A stretch of 64,000 nucleotides of DNA from the NCBI GenBank assembly GCA_021778415.1, contig JAJYCL010000013.1, positions 1-64,000 on the forward strand, given 5' to 3'. Position 1 is the first letter of the stretch, and every line of letters starts with the position of its first letter. The DNA comes from a bacterium. Lineage in GTDB: Bacteria; Vulcanimicrobiota; Vulcanimicrobiia; Vulcanimicrobiales; Vulcanimicrobiaceae. Positions 23,374 to 33,041 of the stretch are shown in pieces. The translations under genes and the position numbers were made by a program. Under the pieces are notes generated by a model that saw only the letters and a list, made by a program, of their open reading frames with translations, was not told the DNA's origin and did not search any database.

Positions 23374-25713
23374 CTAGGGGTCGACGTTGATGATGAGGCG
23401 GGTGGATTTATTACGGGTGGCGAGTGGGATGATATGCTCGCGTATGAATGCGCGCAATCTCGGTGATTGATTGGTTTTCAGCGCGATACGATAGCGCCAT
23501 TCGTTGTTGAGTTTCGGAATGGCATAGGGCGCGGGCCCAAGGACTTCGGCACGATTTTCCGTGCGTAGCATTTCGGCATATTCCAGTGCCGTACGCTCGA
23601 CGATCTCGCGCGAAGGGCCGATAATGCCAAGATAGATCAATCGTTTCGCCGGGGGGAAATCCAAGGCATCGCGATCGGAAAGTTCACGATCGGCGAAGGC
23701 CTGAAAATCGTGGGTCACTAGATCCGCAAACAGCGGATGCTCCGGATAATACGTTTGAACGATCGCCTCGCCCGGTTGTGCGCGACCGCTCCGCCCGCAG
23801 ACTTGCATCAGCAACGCAAAGGTTCGCTCTGCGGCCCGAAAATCCGGAAAATGCAATCCGATATCCGCACTGATAACTCCGACGAGCGTCACTGTCGGGA
23901 AATCCAATCCTTTTGCAACCATCTGCGTTCCGACCAAGAGATCGCCGTCGGCGGCAAACGCGTCGAGTAATCGTGCGTGATCTCCGATGTGCGTGGTCGT
24001 ATCGCCATCCATGCGGATGACTTGTGCCTCCGGAAACAAGCGAGAAAGTTCTTCGACGATTCCTTGTGTACCGACGGCGAATTCGCGCAGAGGTTGCGCA
24101 CCGCAGGCCGCACACACCGGCCGAAAGGCGATGCGATAATCGCAATAGTGACAGCGTAACAATCCATCTGCGCGATGAAGCGTGAGTGAGACCGTGCAAC
24201 GCGGACACTCCGGCACGGCGCCGCACTCGCGGCAGAGAACGAAACCGGCACTTCCTCGGCGATTCACGAAAAGAATCGTCTTTTCTTTGCGTTGAAGCCG
24301 CTCGGCTATCCCTTGTGTGAGCGTGGCACTCAGGGGCGACTTCGACGGATCGCTGCGGAGATCAACAACGGAGATGTGCGGCGGTTGCATTGCCGTTGCT
24401 CGCGACGTGAGGAGAATACGTTCGATACGACCACTTTGCATTGCGGCAACGTGTTCAAGCGACGGCGTTGCGCTCCCAAGAACTAAGACGCCACCTGCCC
24501 GCTTCATTCGTTCGCGTGCAACGGCTATGGCATGGTAGCGCGGTGAACTCTCTTGCTTATACGAAGGATCATGGGCCTCATCGACGATAATGGCGCGCAG
24601 TTTGGGCATCGGTGCGAAGACGGCGCTCCGAGCACCGACGAGCACATCGATCTCGCCGCGTTCGCATGCATGCCACGCATCTGCCCGTTGCACATCCGAT
24701 AGCGCCGAATGTAAAACGGCGACGCGCGCACCGAAGACCGCTTCAAAACGGCGCGCCGTCTGCGGAGTCAAGCCGATCTCCGGAACCAAAACGACGGCAC
24801 GACCACCGCCGCGCACGATATCGGCGACAAGATGCAGATACACGAGGGTCTTTCCGCTCCCCGTTACGCCTTCGAGATACGCTTCGTGCAAGCTCTGCTC
24901 GCGCGCGAGCTCGCGGAGTCGGTCTACCGCTTGCTTCTGCTCTTCAGTGAGAACAAATTCAGGAAGCGTGGGTTCTTCTCGCGCGATGAGCGTCGGCGCA
25001 TGCTGCTCGATGCGCATGCCACCGAGTTCGACGCAGCGAGCGATGACGGCGCGCGTGAATCCCGCAAGGATGGCATCCGTCAGCGGAATGCCCGGTTGCT
25101 CGCGAACGAGCTCTTGCAACGCCTTGGCTTTGGTGCCGCGCACAGCGCTGTGACCGGGCATAAGAACGTCGACGGTATACGTGCGCGATTTTGGAATAGT
25201 GAAGTGTCGCATTCGACGCAGCGCCCCAGCACGAACAAGCCGCGTGATGAACGCGCGCAGCATCGTCCGATCCGCGATGCGACGAGCGGCGGGCGCGTGG
25301 AGAAGACGAGTCGCTGCAATCCCGTCGGGATACTCATCACGCACCAATGCGTAGAGCGTATGCAGATCCTCATCGATATCGTCAAGAGAAATTTCGCGTG
25401 CGATGAGTCGTTCGCCGGCCTTGGGTATTGCGCCGGGTGCAAGCATGCACGTGATCGCGTCATCGAGCGAACAGAGATAGCGTTCTGCCAACCATTTCGC
25501 TAACGACAACGCCGAATGATCAAAACGAGGGCCTCCCGGCGCAACGCTGTGAATTGCACGCAAGCGCCCATCGTCTTCGGCATCCGTAGGATTTCCGATA
25601 ACAAATCCGAGTGCCGTTCGCGTGCCTAATGGGATCTCCACGACGGAACCGAGGGCAACCTCGTGACCGCCGGTGAGATACGTTAAGGCATGATCGAGTC
25701 GTGCCGTCGTCAT
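23374..25713 (-). CDS. priA: Primosomal replication restart helicase PriA
   Basis: PriA reloads the replisome at stalled forks. The 779-aa protein has an N-terminal 3'-OH binding domain (about residues 1-100), a winged helix (about 110-230), and helicase lobe 1 with GVTGSGKT (about 285-292), VDEAHDPS and LGSATPS. The zinc region is CRECG, CPRC, CHYC, CAACG (about 500-545). Lobe 2 has VGTQMVAKGLDFP and QVCGRSGRA. Walker and zinc motifs are intact. It is the last gene of the tig-to-priA run, 26 bases after aroB, and ends in the repeat cluster. Confidence 0.96.
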   Translation of the reverse strand: MTTARLDHALTYLTGGHEVALGSVVEIPLGTRTALGFVIGNPTDAEDDGRLRAIHSVAPGGPRFDHSALSLAKWLAERYLCSLDDAITCMLAPGAIPKAGERLIAREISLDDIDEDLHTLYALVRDEYPDGIAATRLLHAPAARRIADRTMLRAFITRLVRAGALRRMRHFTIPKSRTYTVDVLMPGHSAVRGTKAKALQELVREQPGIPLTDAILAGFTRAVIARCVELGGMRIEQHAPTLIAREEPTLPEFVLTEEQKQAVDRLRELAREQSLHEAYLEGVTGSGKTLVYLHLVADIVRGGGRAVVLVPEIGLTPQTARRFEAVFGARVAVLHSALSDVQRADAWHACERGEIDVLVGARSAVFAPMPKLRAIIVDEAHDPSYKQESSPRYHAIAVARERMKRAGGVLVLGSATPSLEHVAAMQSGRIERILLTSRATAMQPPHISVVDLRSDPSKSPLSATLTQGIAERLQRKEKTILFVNRRGSAGFVLCRECGAVPECPRCTVSLTLHRADGLLRCHYCDYRIAFRPVCAACGAQPLREFAVGTQGIVEELSRLFPEAQVIRMDGDTTTHIGDHARLLDAFAADGDLLVGTQMVAKGLDFPTVTLVGVISADIGLHFPDFRAAERTFALLMQVCGRSGRAQPGEAIVQTYYPEHPLFADLVTHDFQAFADRELSDRDALDFPPAKRLIYLGIIGPSREIVERTALEYAEMLRTENRAEVLGPAPYAIPKLNNEWRYRIALKTNQSPRLRAFIREHIIPLATRNKSTRLIINVDP

Positions 25714-25739
25714 GAGTGGCAGGACGTCGACTGCACGCT

Positions 25740-26843
25740 TTAGCGCGATGACGGTTGCTCCGGTTCCCGCCCAAGTTGCGATAATGTGGCAAGAAGCTGC
25801 TTGTTCGAGACGCGGACGCCGAAATCAACGTCGCCAATGGCTCGCGGCAAAACGAAGCGAAGGACACCGGCACGTTTTTTCTTATCATGAAACATGGCAT
25901 CGGCAATCGCTTGTGCCGGCACGGTGGTGCGCAGCGGCATCCCGAGAAGCGCGAGCAAGGCAAGAACGCGAAAATGCTCGGCCTTCGAAAAACGTCCTGT
26001 GCGGAGAGCCAGCAAACCTGCGGCGCGGAGGCCCAATGCAACTCCAGCACCGTGCGTGATGCGATAGTCGCTCGCGCGTTCGAGCGCGTGCCCAAAGGTG
26101 TGCCCTAAGTTGAGTAAGGCACGATCTCCGTGTTCGAGGCGATCATCGCACACGATCATGGATTTGAGATCGACTGCTGCTTCGACAATTCGAAGCCACG
26201 GCCAATCGACGAACGAAAATGGCGCAAGCTCTTCCAACATCTCGAAAAATTCACCGCCTTCGATAATGGCCGCCTTCACGACTTCGGCAAGGCCTTCGCG
26301 AATATGACGATAGGGCAGTGTTTCCAAGGCAAAGAGATCGCAAAAAACGGCTTGAGGATCGGTGAACGTGCCGACGAGATTTTTGCCATAGGGCAAATTT
26401 ACGCCGGTTTTTCCGCCGATGGCAGCGTCAACCATGGCCACAAGCGAGGTCGCAATGTGCGCATACGGAACACCGCGCATGTAGGTTGCCGCTGCGAAAC
26501 CGAAGAGATCGCTCGCGACCCCGCCGCCAATGCCGAGAACCAACGTATCTCGGGCGACGCCTTTACGCGCAAGAAAATCGTAGACATCGGCAACCGTCGA
26601 GAGATGCTTGCGCTTTTCACCCAAGGGAACAAGAACCGGCGCATCAAGGTTTGCCAGAGCCGCACACACCGCATGTGCGCGCTGCGCGACGGGCGGATGT
26701 GCATCAGCGAGAACGACGACACGGCGTTTTTCGGTGGTTGCAAACCATGTTCTCAGCGCACCGATGACATCTTCACCGATAACGACAGGATAGCCGAGTC
26801 GATCGATTATTCGCTCAGTTCGATCTTCTTCTTGTGCGTCCAT
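25740..26843 (-). CDS. aroB: 3-Dehydroquinate synthase
   Basis: AroB turns DAHP into 3-dehydroquinate, the second step of the shikimate pathway, using NAD+ and Zn2+. The 367-aa protein carries GIGGGVASDLFGFAAATYMRG and DAAIGGKTGVNLPYGKN (about residues 100-165), with zinc ligands in EVVKAAI, LNLGHTFGHALE and HGAGVALG. The start at 26843 lies inside the last codons of aroK (37-base overlap). That is long for coupling, but the alternative starts would cut the fold. It completes an aroC-aroK-aroB block. Confidence 0.95.
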   Translation of the reverse strand: MDAQEEDRTERIIDRLGYPVVIGEDVIGALRTWFATTEKRRVVVLADAHPPVAQRAHAVCAALANLDAPVLVPLGEKRKHLSTVADVYDFLARKGVARDTLVLGIGGGVASDLFGFAAATYMRGVPYAHIATSLVAMVDAAIGGKTGVNLPYGKNLVGTFTDPQAVFCDLFALETLPYRHIREGLAEVVKAAIIEGGEFFEMLEELAPFSFVDWPWLRIVEAAVDLKSMIVCDDRLEHGDRALLNLGHTFGHALERASDYRITHGAGVALGLRAAGLLALRTGRFSKAEHFRVLALLALLGMPLRTTVPAQAIADAMFHDKKKRAGVLRFVLPRAIGDVDFGVRVSNKQLLATLSQLGREPEQPSSR

Positions 26844-27337
26844 GTAATAATCGCCTCAATCGTCTGTTTGGGAGTAAGTGCATCTGCTTCGACGACAAAA
26901 TCGGCGTGAGCATACTGCGGCATTCGCTTCGTGTAGAGCTCGCGGATGCGCGCAAGCGACGGCGTCGGTCCGATCAATGGGCGAATTCGCTGGCTATGAC
27001 GCAGGCGCTCCAACACTTGTTCGGGAGAAACTTTTACGAAGACGCGATAGGCTTTCTTCTTCAGCAATTTTTGCGTGTCTTCGTTGCTCAGCGCTCCACC
27101 GCCAAGAGCCAGAATTCCCGGTGGCAATTCATCGATGACATGCGCGATAGCTGCGTGTTCGTACCGACGAAACGCCGCTTCGCCCTCGCCGTAAAAGATA
27201 TCGCTGATTTGGCCGTGCTCTTTGACGACGAGATCATCGGAATCGTAGAAGGCAACGTCGAGCGCCCGTGCCAGGCGCTTGCCGAGTGTCGATTTGCCCG
27301 CTGCCATAAATCCAACGAGCGCAATATGTCGTTTCAT
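26807..27337 (-). CDS. aroK: Shikimate kinase
   Basis: AroK phosphorylates shikimate at position 3. The 176-aa protein has Walker A GFMAAGKS at residues 9-16, shikimate-binding D32 and D34 in YDSDD, GGGAL near 80 and the R-rich lid around RHSQRIRPL (near 115). The start at 27337 overlaps the aroC stop by four bases (ATGA), so translation is coupled. A 37-base overlap with aroB follows. Confidence 0.95.
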   Translation of the reverse strand: MKRHIALVGFMAAGKSTLGKRLARALDVAFYDSDDLVVKEHGQISDIFYGEGEAAFRRYEHAAIAHVIDELPPGILALGGGALSNEDTQKLLKKKAYRVFVKVSPEQVLERLRHSQRIRPLIGPTPSLARIRELYTKRMPQYAHADFVVEADALTPKQTIEAIITWTHKKKIELSE

Positions 27338-28506
27338 GTGCCCTCCTGTGCAGGTGAAAAGAGAGTAGCTGCGGCCGCCTGCGAGCGGCGTAGATTATCA
27401 AGCGTCTCTTCCATGGAATCGCCGCCATATTTTTCAAGGATCGGCTCCATCAAAGCAAGACGCACCATCGCTTCGCCAACGATCGACGCTGCCGGGACGA
27501 CGCAGACATCGCTGCGTACGATTGCCGCCGGAGCATCCTTACCCGTATGCAGATTGACGCTGGGAAGAGCATGCATCAAGGTGGGAATGGGTTTCACGCT
27601 CACGCGTATGATGATCGGCTCACCGTTACTCATGCCGCCCTCGATGCCACCGGCACGATTCGAACCGCGAACGACGGCGTCACCTTTCAGCGCGAAAATA
27701 TCGTGCGACGCGGAACCCGCAAGGCCGGCCACTTGGCTGCCGAGACCAATCTCAACAGCTTTGACCGTCTGCATTCCCATTAACGCGCCGGCGAGAATGC
27801 CATCGAGTCGCGTTTGTGGTTGGCGATTACTTCCGATGCCGACGGGCATGCCGTCGATACGAATCACAAAGGTTCCACCTAAGGTATCGCCGGCGGATTT
27901 CGCCGCGTCGATTGCTGCAATCATGGCGCTTGCCGCGGCGGCATCGTGACAACGAACGTCGTTCGCGGTGAGCGTCGAGCAATCGGGTGCGTCGATGGGT
28001 TCCGGTGCAACCACCGATCCGATTTGTGCGACGTAGCCCGTTGTACGAATGCCGAGTGCGTCGAGAAATTGGGCACAGATTGCGCCTAAGCAGACGCGCA
28101 TCGCCGTTTCGCGCGCCGATGCGCGTTCTAACACATTGCGAAGATCTCGCTGCCGGTATTTGATCGCCCCGGCATAATCGGCGTGGCCCGGCCGAGGATT
28201 GGTTATCGGTTCGCCGCCGCCGGTCAGTGGATCCATCAAGGCATGAACTTTGGGCGTTTGATGATCGCGATTGCGAACCATGACGGCAAGCGGAGAGCCG
28301 AGCGTTTGACTTCCCCGCAAACCGGCAAGAAATTCCACTTCGTCGCGTTCTATTTTCATGCGACCGCCGCGACCATGGCCGCCTTGGCGAGCAACCAGGG
28401 CGGCGTTAATTTCCTCTACATCGAGATGGAGTCGAGCGGGCAATCCATCCAGGATGCCAACGAGTGCCGGCCCGTGCGATTCGCCGGCTGTTAGGTAGCG
28501 AAACAT
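27334..28506 (-). CDS. aroC: Chorismate synthase
   Basis: AroC makes chorismate from 5-enolpyruvylshikimate-3-phosphate with reduced FMN. The 390-aa protein starts MFRYLTAGESHGPALVGI, has RPGHADYAGAIKY (about residues 103-115) and RASARETAMRV (about 125-135), and ends with the C-terminal SNRAGGIEGGMSNGEPI region near 285. Family motifs are intact. It lies three bases after clpX in the same direction, an unusual partner. It couples to aroK by an ATGA overlap. Confidence 0.96.
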   Translation of the reverse strand: MFRYLTAGESHGPALVGILDGLPARLHLDVEEINAALVARQGGHGRGGRMKIERDEVEFLAGLRGSQTLGSPLAVMVRNRDHQTPKVHALMDPLTGGGEPITNPRPGHADYAGAIKYRQRDLRNVLERASARETAMRVCLGAICAQFLDALGIRTTGYVAQIGSVVAPEPIDAPDCSTLTANDVRCHDAAAASAMIAAIDAAKSAGDTLGGTFVIRIDGMPVGIGSNRQPQTRLDGILAGALMGMQTVKAVEIGLGSQVAGLAGSASHDIFALKGDAVVRGSNRAGGIEGGMSNGEPIIIRVSVKPIPTLMHALPSVNLHTGKDAPAAIVRSDVCVVPAASIVGEAMVRLALMEPILEKYGGDSMEETLDNLRRSQAAAATLFSPAQEGT

Positions 28507-28509
28507 TCG

Positions 28510-29769
28510 CTACGCAGGCATGTCTTTTTTTTGCTCGTGATAGACTAGCGCGGGCGCGTCCTTCTTCTCGATGACATCTTTATTGACGATACATTTCTTC
28601 ACGCCTTCAAGCGACGGAAGATCGTACATGACTTCAAGCATCACTTCTTCAAGGATTGAACGTAAGCCACGCGCACCGGTCTTGCGAGACTGGGCTCTAT
28701 GTGCAATGGCGACGAGCGCTTCTTTCGTGAACTGAAGATCCACGCCGTCCATTTGCAAGATCTTTTGGAATTGTTTGACGAGCGCGTTACGCGGCTCGGT
28801 GAGAATACGGCGCAACGCCAGTTCATCGAGCGAATCCAGCGTAACGACGATCGGCAATCGACCGATGAATTCCGGGATTAAACCGAATTTGAGGAGATCT
28901 TCCGGCATGAGTTGCGAGAACATTTTGCCGAGGTGTTTGCCCGCTTTGCCTTCAGGCTGCGCGCGAAAACCCATGTTATTTGCGGCGACCCGCGATTCGA
29001 TAATGCGCTCAAGACCATCAAAGGCGCCACCGCAGATAAACAGCACATTGGTGGTATCGATCTGAATAAACTCTTGATGTGGGTGCTTACGGCCCCCTTG
29101 AGGCGGCACGTTTGCCGTGGTCCCTTCGAGAATCTTCAGGAGAGCTTGTTGGACGCCTTCGCCTGAAACGTCGCGTGTGATCGATGGATTCTCGCTCTTG
29201 CGTGCGATCTTATCGATTTCATCGATATAAACGATGCCGCGCTCGGCGCGTTTGACATCGTAATCGGCCGCTTGGATGAGCTTGAGAAGAATGTTCTCGA
29301 CATCCTCGCCGACATACCCCGCTTCAGTGAGCGATGTGGCATCGGCCATTGCGAGTGGAACATCGAGAATTTTCGCGAGCGTCTGGGCGAGATAGGTTTT
29401 CCCGCTTCCCGTCGGCCCGACAAGCAAAATATTGGATTTCTGCAACTCGACATCGTCGGCGCTCGAACCGGCATTGATGCGCTTGTAGTGGTTATAAACG
29501 GCTACGGCAAGCGATTTCTTTGCGCGGTCCTGTCCGATGACATACGAATTGAGAATGGTGTTGATATCCTTGGGCTTTGGAATATTCCGAAGCTTGAGAT
29601 TCTCATCGACATTCTTATAGAGCTCTTCCTCAATGATCTCATTGCAGAGCTCGATGCACTCGTCGCAAATATAGACGCCCGGGCCGGCGATGAGTTTTCG
29701 CACCTGCTCCTGGGATTTTCCACAGAAGCTGCATTTAAGTTGCCCTTTTTCATCGCCGAATCGAAACAT
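28510..29769 (-). CDS. clpX: ATP-dependent Clp protease ATP-binding subunit ClpX
   Basis: ClpX unfolds substrates for ClpP. The 419-aa protein has the N-terminal zinc domain C15-x2-C18 ... CDEC (34-37). Walker A is GPTGSGKT (about residues 117-124), the pore loop is [11 protein letters not shown], Walker B is YIDEIDKI, and the sensor/RKH region is normal. The IGF-type ClpP-docking loop is not obvious by eye. The start is ATG at 29767-29769. It follows clpP by 21 bases. Confidence 0.97.
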   Translation of the reverse strand: MFRFGDEKGQLKCSFCGKSQEQVRKLIAGPGVYICDECIELCNEIIEEELYKNVDENLKLRNIPKPKDINTILNSYVIGQDRAKKSLAVAVYNHYKRINAGSSADDVELQKSNILLVGPTGSGKTYLAQTLAKILDVPLAMADATSLTEAGYVGEDVENILLKLIQAADYDVKRAERGIVYIDEIDKIARKSENPSITRDVSGEGVQQALLKILEGTTANVPPQGGRKHPHQEFIQIDTTNVLFICGGAFDGLERIIESRVAANNMGFRAQPEGKAGKHLGKMFSQLMPEDLLKFGLIPEFIGRLPIVVTLDSLDELALRRILTEPRNALVKQFQKILQMDGVDLQFTKEALVAIAHRAQSRKTGARGLRSILEEVMLEVMYDLPSLEGVKKCIVNKDVIEKKDAPALVYHEQKKDMPA

Positions 29770-29790
29770 CGTGTGCGGGTGCCGTCCTCC

Positions 29791-30405
29791 CTAGTTCGGT
29801 GCGGGCGTTGCGAGCCCGAGACGATTTTCGATAATGGTATCGATAATCCCGTACTCTTTGGCATCGGCCGATGTCATGTAGTAGTCGCGTTCGATATCCC
29901 GCATGACTTGGTCCATCGGCTTCTTGGTCGTTTCTTCGTAGATCTGGGCAATCGTGAGGCGCGTGGCGATCAGGTCGCGCGCAGCAATCTCGACATCGGT
30001 TGCCTGGCCGCCGATTTGCGAGACCCACGGCTGGTGGATCAGAATCTTGGCATGTGGAAGCGCCATGCGCTTGCCTGGTGCGCCACCCGTGAGCAGAACC
30101 GAGCCCATGGACGCGGCCATGCCCATACAAATGGTCGCAACATCCGGTTTGATAAAGCGCATCGCGTCGTAAATCGCCAAACCGGCCGTGACGCTTCCGC
30201 CCGGCGAGTTCACATACATATCGATATCTTTATCGGGGTCTTCTTTTTCCAAGAAGAGCAGCTGCGCAATGACGAGATTGGCAATCTGATCGTCAATCGC
30301 CCCACCGACGAAAATGATCCGATCTTTTAGGAGTCGCGAATAGATATCGTACGCGCGTTCACCGCGGGCAGACTGTTCGACGACCATTGGAACGAGATGA
30401 CCCAT
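29791..30405 (-). CDS. clpP: ATP-dependent Clp protease proteolytic subunit ClpP
   Basis: The serine peptidase of the Clp complex. The 204-aa protein has the catalytic Ser in GMAASMGS (about residue 98), His in ILIHQPW (about 123) and Asp in ERDYYM (about 172). The N-terminal [26 protein letters not shown] is typical of the short, unprocessed form. It lies 62 bases after tig, and the order tig-clpP-clpX is the common bacterial one. Confidence 0.97.
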   Translation of the reverse strand: MGHLVPMVVEQSARGERAYDIYSRLLKDRIIFVGGAIDDQIANLVIAQLLFLEKEDPDKDIDMYVNSPGGSVTAGLAIYDAMRFIKPDVATICMGMAASMGSVLLTGGAPGKRMALPHAKILIHQPWVSQIGGQATDVEIAARDLIATRLTIAQIYEETTKKPMDQVMRDIERDYYMTSADAKEYGIIDTIIENRLGLATPAPN

Positions 30406-30467
30406 GTTGTTCGCGGTACTCCTAAACGACGAGAATGACTACTGGCTAGGAACTACGACACGCAGCG

Positions 30468-31787
30468 TTAAGTTGCTTCTTCCGCGAGTTCAACGGGCAA
30501 AGGCGGGGTGACGGACGCACCGTCGATCAGCAGGTCCAAGGTCTTTTCGCGGACGATGCCATCCATCAGACCGAGGATATTATTCCCCAGGGCGGCCTGA
30601 ACTTGATCGACCGGACGGCCGTAGCGTGCCGAGAGCGCATGTAATTCGGCGTTGATATCGGCAGTCGTCGCGACGATTCCCTCGGCTTTGGCGACGGCCT
30701 CGATGAGCAATGTTCCCTTGACGCGGCGCTGGGCGTCCTCGCGAAGGCTCTCGCGCAGTTCATCGCGCGTCTTGCCGCTCCGTTCCAACATATCTTCGAA
30801 GGTCGCGCCATTGCGCTCGGCTTCGGTTTCGATTTCAGAGATCATGCGATCCATTTCGCGCTCGACGAGTCCCGGCGGAAGCGCGACGTCATTGGTATCC
30901 AGCATAGTTTGCATGATGCGGTTGCCGACCATTCGCCGCACACGCGAGCGACCGATGGCGTGGAGACGCTTACGAACCTGCTCTTTGAGTTCATCGACGG
31001 TTGCATAATCACTGATCGATGCGACGAACGCATCGTCGATGGGCGGCAATTCGAGTTCTTTGACATCATGGAGCGTAATGGCGAAAACGGCCGTCTTACC
31101 GGCAAGCGTCGTCTCGGCATAATCCTCGGGGAACTTTGCTTCGACATCGCGTGACTCGCCCGCCGACATGCCGGCAATTCCTGTGGCAAAACCGGGGATA
31201 AAGCGCTCGTCGAGCAGCTCGACGACATTCTTTTCGGCCGTTCCGCCGTCGAACGCGACGCCGTCAATAGTGCCGCGATAATCGATGGTGACAATGTCGC
31301 CTAAAGCGGCCGCACGATCGACCGGAACGAGCGTGGAGCGTTCTTTTGCCATCGATTCGATGGCGCGATCGACATCCTCATCGCTTACGGTGACGGCTTC
31401 GCCTTCGATCGCGATACCCTTATAGGTGCTCAGCACGATCTCCGGACGAATTTCAACCGAGGCCTTAAAGCGCGGCGGTTTGCCGTCTTCATCGGGGAGC
31501 AATTCCATGTGCGGGCGTTCGAGCGGATCGAGATGATGCTCTTTGAGGGCCTGTGCGTACAACTCCGGGACGATCTCTTCCATCGCCCGCTCTTCGATGG
31601 TGTGAACACCATAGTTCTGCTCGAAGACGCGACGCGGCACATGCCCAGGACGAAAGCCGGGGAGCTTCACGTTCTTGACAAGCTCGCGGAAGGCGCGCTC
31701 TTGAGCCTGCTTGAGGGCTTCGGGAGCAATGGTGATTTCGAGTTCAACGTGGGTTGGTTCACGCTTAAGAATCGTCGAAGACGACAT
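30468..31787 (-). CDS. tig: Trigger factor chaperone
   Basis: A ribosome-associated chaperone for nascent chains. In the 439-aa protein the N-terminal ribosome-binding domain carries LPGFRPGHVPRRVFEQ (about residues 42-57), replacing the usual G-F-R-x-G-K-x-P signature with H for K. The PPIase domain (about 150-240, GDIVTIDYRGTIDG) and the C-terminal helical arms follow. It begins the minus-strand tig-clpP-clpX-aro run. tRNA-Gly lies 40 bases upstream. Confidence 0.95.
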   Translation of the reverse strand: MSSSTILKREPTHVELEITIAPEALKQAQERAFRELVKNVKLPGFRPGHVPRRVFEQNYGVHTIEERAMEEIVPELYAQALKEHHLDPLERPHMELLPDEDGKPPRFKASVEIRPEIVLSTYKGIAIEGEAVTVSDEDVDRAIESMAKERSTLVPVDRAAALGDIVTIDYRGTIDGVAFDGGTAEKNVVELLDERFIPGFATGIAGMSAGESRDVEAKFPEDYAETTLAGKTAVFAITLHDVKELELPPIDDAFVASISDYATVDELKEQVRKRLHAIGRSRVRRMVGNRIMQTMLDTNDVALPPGLVEREMDRMISEIETEAERNGATFEDMLERSGKTRDELRESLREDAQRRVKGTLLIEAVAKAEGIVATTADINAELHALSARYGRPVDQVQAALGNNILGLMDGIVREKTLDLLIDGASVTPPLPVELAEEAT

Positions 31788-31827
31788 ACGACCTACTCCG
31801 GAGCAACACTGGGCGTAAAAAAAATGG

Positions 31828-31899
31828 AGCGGAAGACGAGATTCGAACTCGCGACCCTCGCCTTGGCAAGGCGATGCTCTACCACTGAGCTACTTCCGC
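31828..31899 (-). tRNA. tRNA-Gly (GCC)
   Basis: Cloverleaf on the minus strand: acceptor GCGGAAG/CTTCCGC, anticodon arm with loop TTGCCAA (GCC), T arm with GTTCGAATC. The discriminator is T and the CCA is encoded (31825-31827). A run of eight T follows, serving as a simple terminator. A promoter TTGCCA-16-TACAAT lies at 31912-31939. Confidence 0.95.
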
Positions 31900-31911
31900 A
31901 AACGAGTCGCT

Positions 31912-31939
31912 ATTGTACCGACTCTGGCCGCTCTGGCAA
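31912..31939 (-). promoter_or_regulatory. Promoter of tRNA-Gly
   Basis: TTGCCA (31934-31939) and TACAAT (31912-31917) are 16 bases apart on the minus strand and end about 12 bases before the mature 5' end. The box lies between the two tRNA genes, so tRNA-Gly can be transcribed on its own. Confidence 0.6.
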
Positions 31940-31959
31940 GCGACCTATACCGCTTTTGG

Positions 31960-32041
31960 TGGGCGAGCAGAGACTCGAACTCTGACGGGTTGCCCCACCG
32001 GAACCTAAATCCGGCGCGTCTACCAGTTCCGCCACACGCCC
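31960..32041 (-). tRNA. tRNA-Leu (UAG)
   Basis: A class II tRNA with a long variable arm: anticodon stem CCGGA/TCCGG with loop TTTAGGT (TAG), D arm with TGGTAGACGCG, and T arm GTTCGAGTC. The acceptor GGGCGTG/CTCGCCC has one T-T mismatch at the sixth pair. The discriminator is A and a CCA is encoded (31957-31959). Confidence 0.9.
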
Positions 32042-32063
32042 CTACGGTCCCCAAGCGACCCCG

Positions 32064-33041
32064 CTATATAGGCCGAGCGCCGCCGTTTTCCTTCCAGACT
32101 CCGTCGCCAATATCATCGGGTTCACGCAGGAGCGCACCATCCGCCGGGGGCTCGAAAAACGACGGGAGGTGCGAAAAGGTCGTTTGGGTGTGGAGATTTT
32201 CAAACGCTACGGTCGCGACCGTATAGGTGCGTGAGCTTTCTCCGCTCAGCACGGCTTCGGTGTGAACCGGTGCGAGCGCCGTTTCGGACGCGATATAGAG
32301 AGCGCCGGAATGCATGCCGAAATCGATACGCCACGGCACTTTCGTGCCGAGACCGCGAATGAAATTGAGCCCAATGATCGCGCGGACGGTGCGATGAGTC
32401 GCATGATCGATCCACAATTCGCGCAAGCGATTGCGTCCTGGATTTCGCGTGGGGCGCAACGAAAGATGATCGCAATCTACGCCACGTACCGCTTCGCGGC
32501 CGGCATAAGTGATGGCGTAGGCATGATTCGTGGAAACGAGACGGGCGATGGTACTCAAGCTCGAACTGGCCGGGCGCACCGTATCGTGATACTGTCGTCG
32601 AATTTCGTTGACGATCTCTTGTGACGTGGCTTGACGACCAACCACATGAGGGCCAATCCCGAAAGAGTAGGTGGGTTCGAGTATTGGGACACCCATAAAA
32701 TCGATTGGACGCGCCGCCTTGTTGAGTTGTTTTCCGAAAAAGAAAAAATTGACCCCTCGGCCGTCCGGGGGATGCGCACGTTCGTAGTCGCTAATCGGGT
32801 TGACGTGAATCGTGCCTTTCACCGCGTCATAGGTCGTCGCGTAGCGCTCCGTTAGCGCCTTTCCTTGATCGACAACATGAACGACCACATCGTAGGAAAG
32901 ATTCGTCGGGTATTTTTGGAGCGCCCATTCTTCTTGCGTCCGGTTGAATATCGCGTACGGATCGCCTTGCGCCGGCGGTGCAGCAACCCCAAGAAGCACA
33001 AAAGCAGCCGCAAGGGTGACAGACACTCGGCTCATCATCAT
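32064..33041 (-). CDS. Secreted protein, tandem paralogue B
   Basis: A 325-aa exported protein with a signal peptide (about residues 1-24) and mature N-terminus near DPYAIFNRTQEEWALQ. I do not recognise the family. Conserved landmarks shared with the neighbour at 33042 are LSYDVVVHVV, NPISDYERAHPPDGRG, LEPTYSFGIGPH and ELWIDHATHRTVRAIIGLNF. The last recalls DUF-type outer-membrane lipoprotein-sorting folds, where a beta half-barrel binds lipid. Three ATG codons stand in a row at 33033-33041, directly after the TAG stop of the paralogue. Identity along the whole length shows a tandem duplication. Confidence 0.7.
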   Translation of the reverse strand: MMMSRVSVTLAAAFVLLGVAAPPAQGDPYAIFNRTQEEWALQKYPTNLSYDVVVHVVDQGKALTERYATTYDAVKGTIHVNPISDYERAHPPDGRGVNFFFFGKQLNKAARPIDFMGVPILEPTYSFGIGPHVVGRQATSQEIVNEIRRQYHDTVRPASSSLSTIARLVSTNHAYAITYAGREAVRGVDCDHLSLRPTRNPGRNRLRELWIDHATHRTVRAIIGLNFIRGLGTKVPWRIDFGMHSGALYIASETALAPVHTEAVLSGESSRTYTVATVAFENLHTQTTFSHLPSFFEPPADGALLREPDDIGDGVWKENGGARPI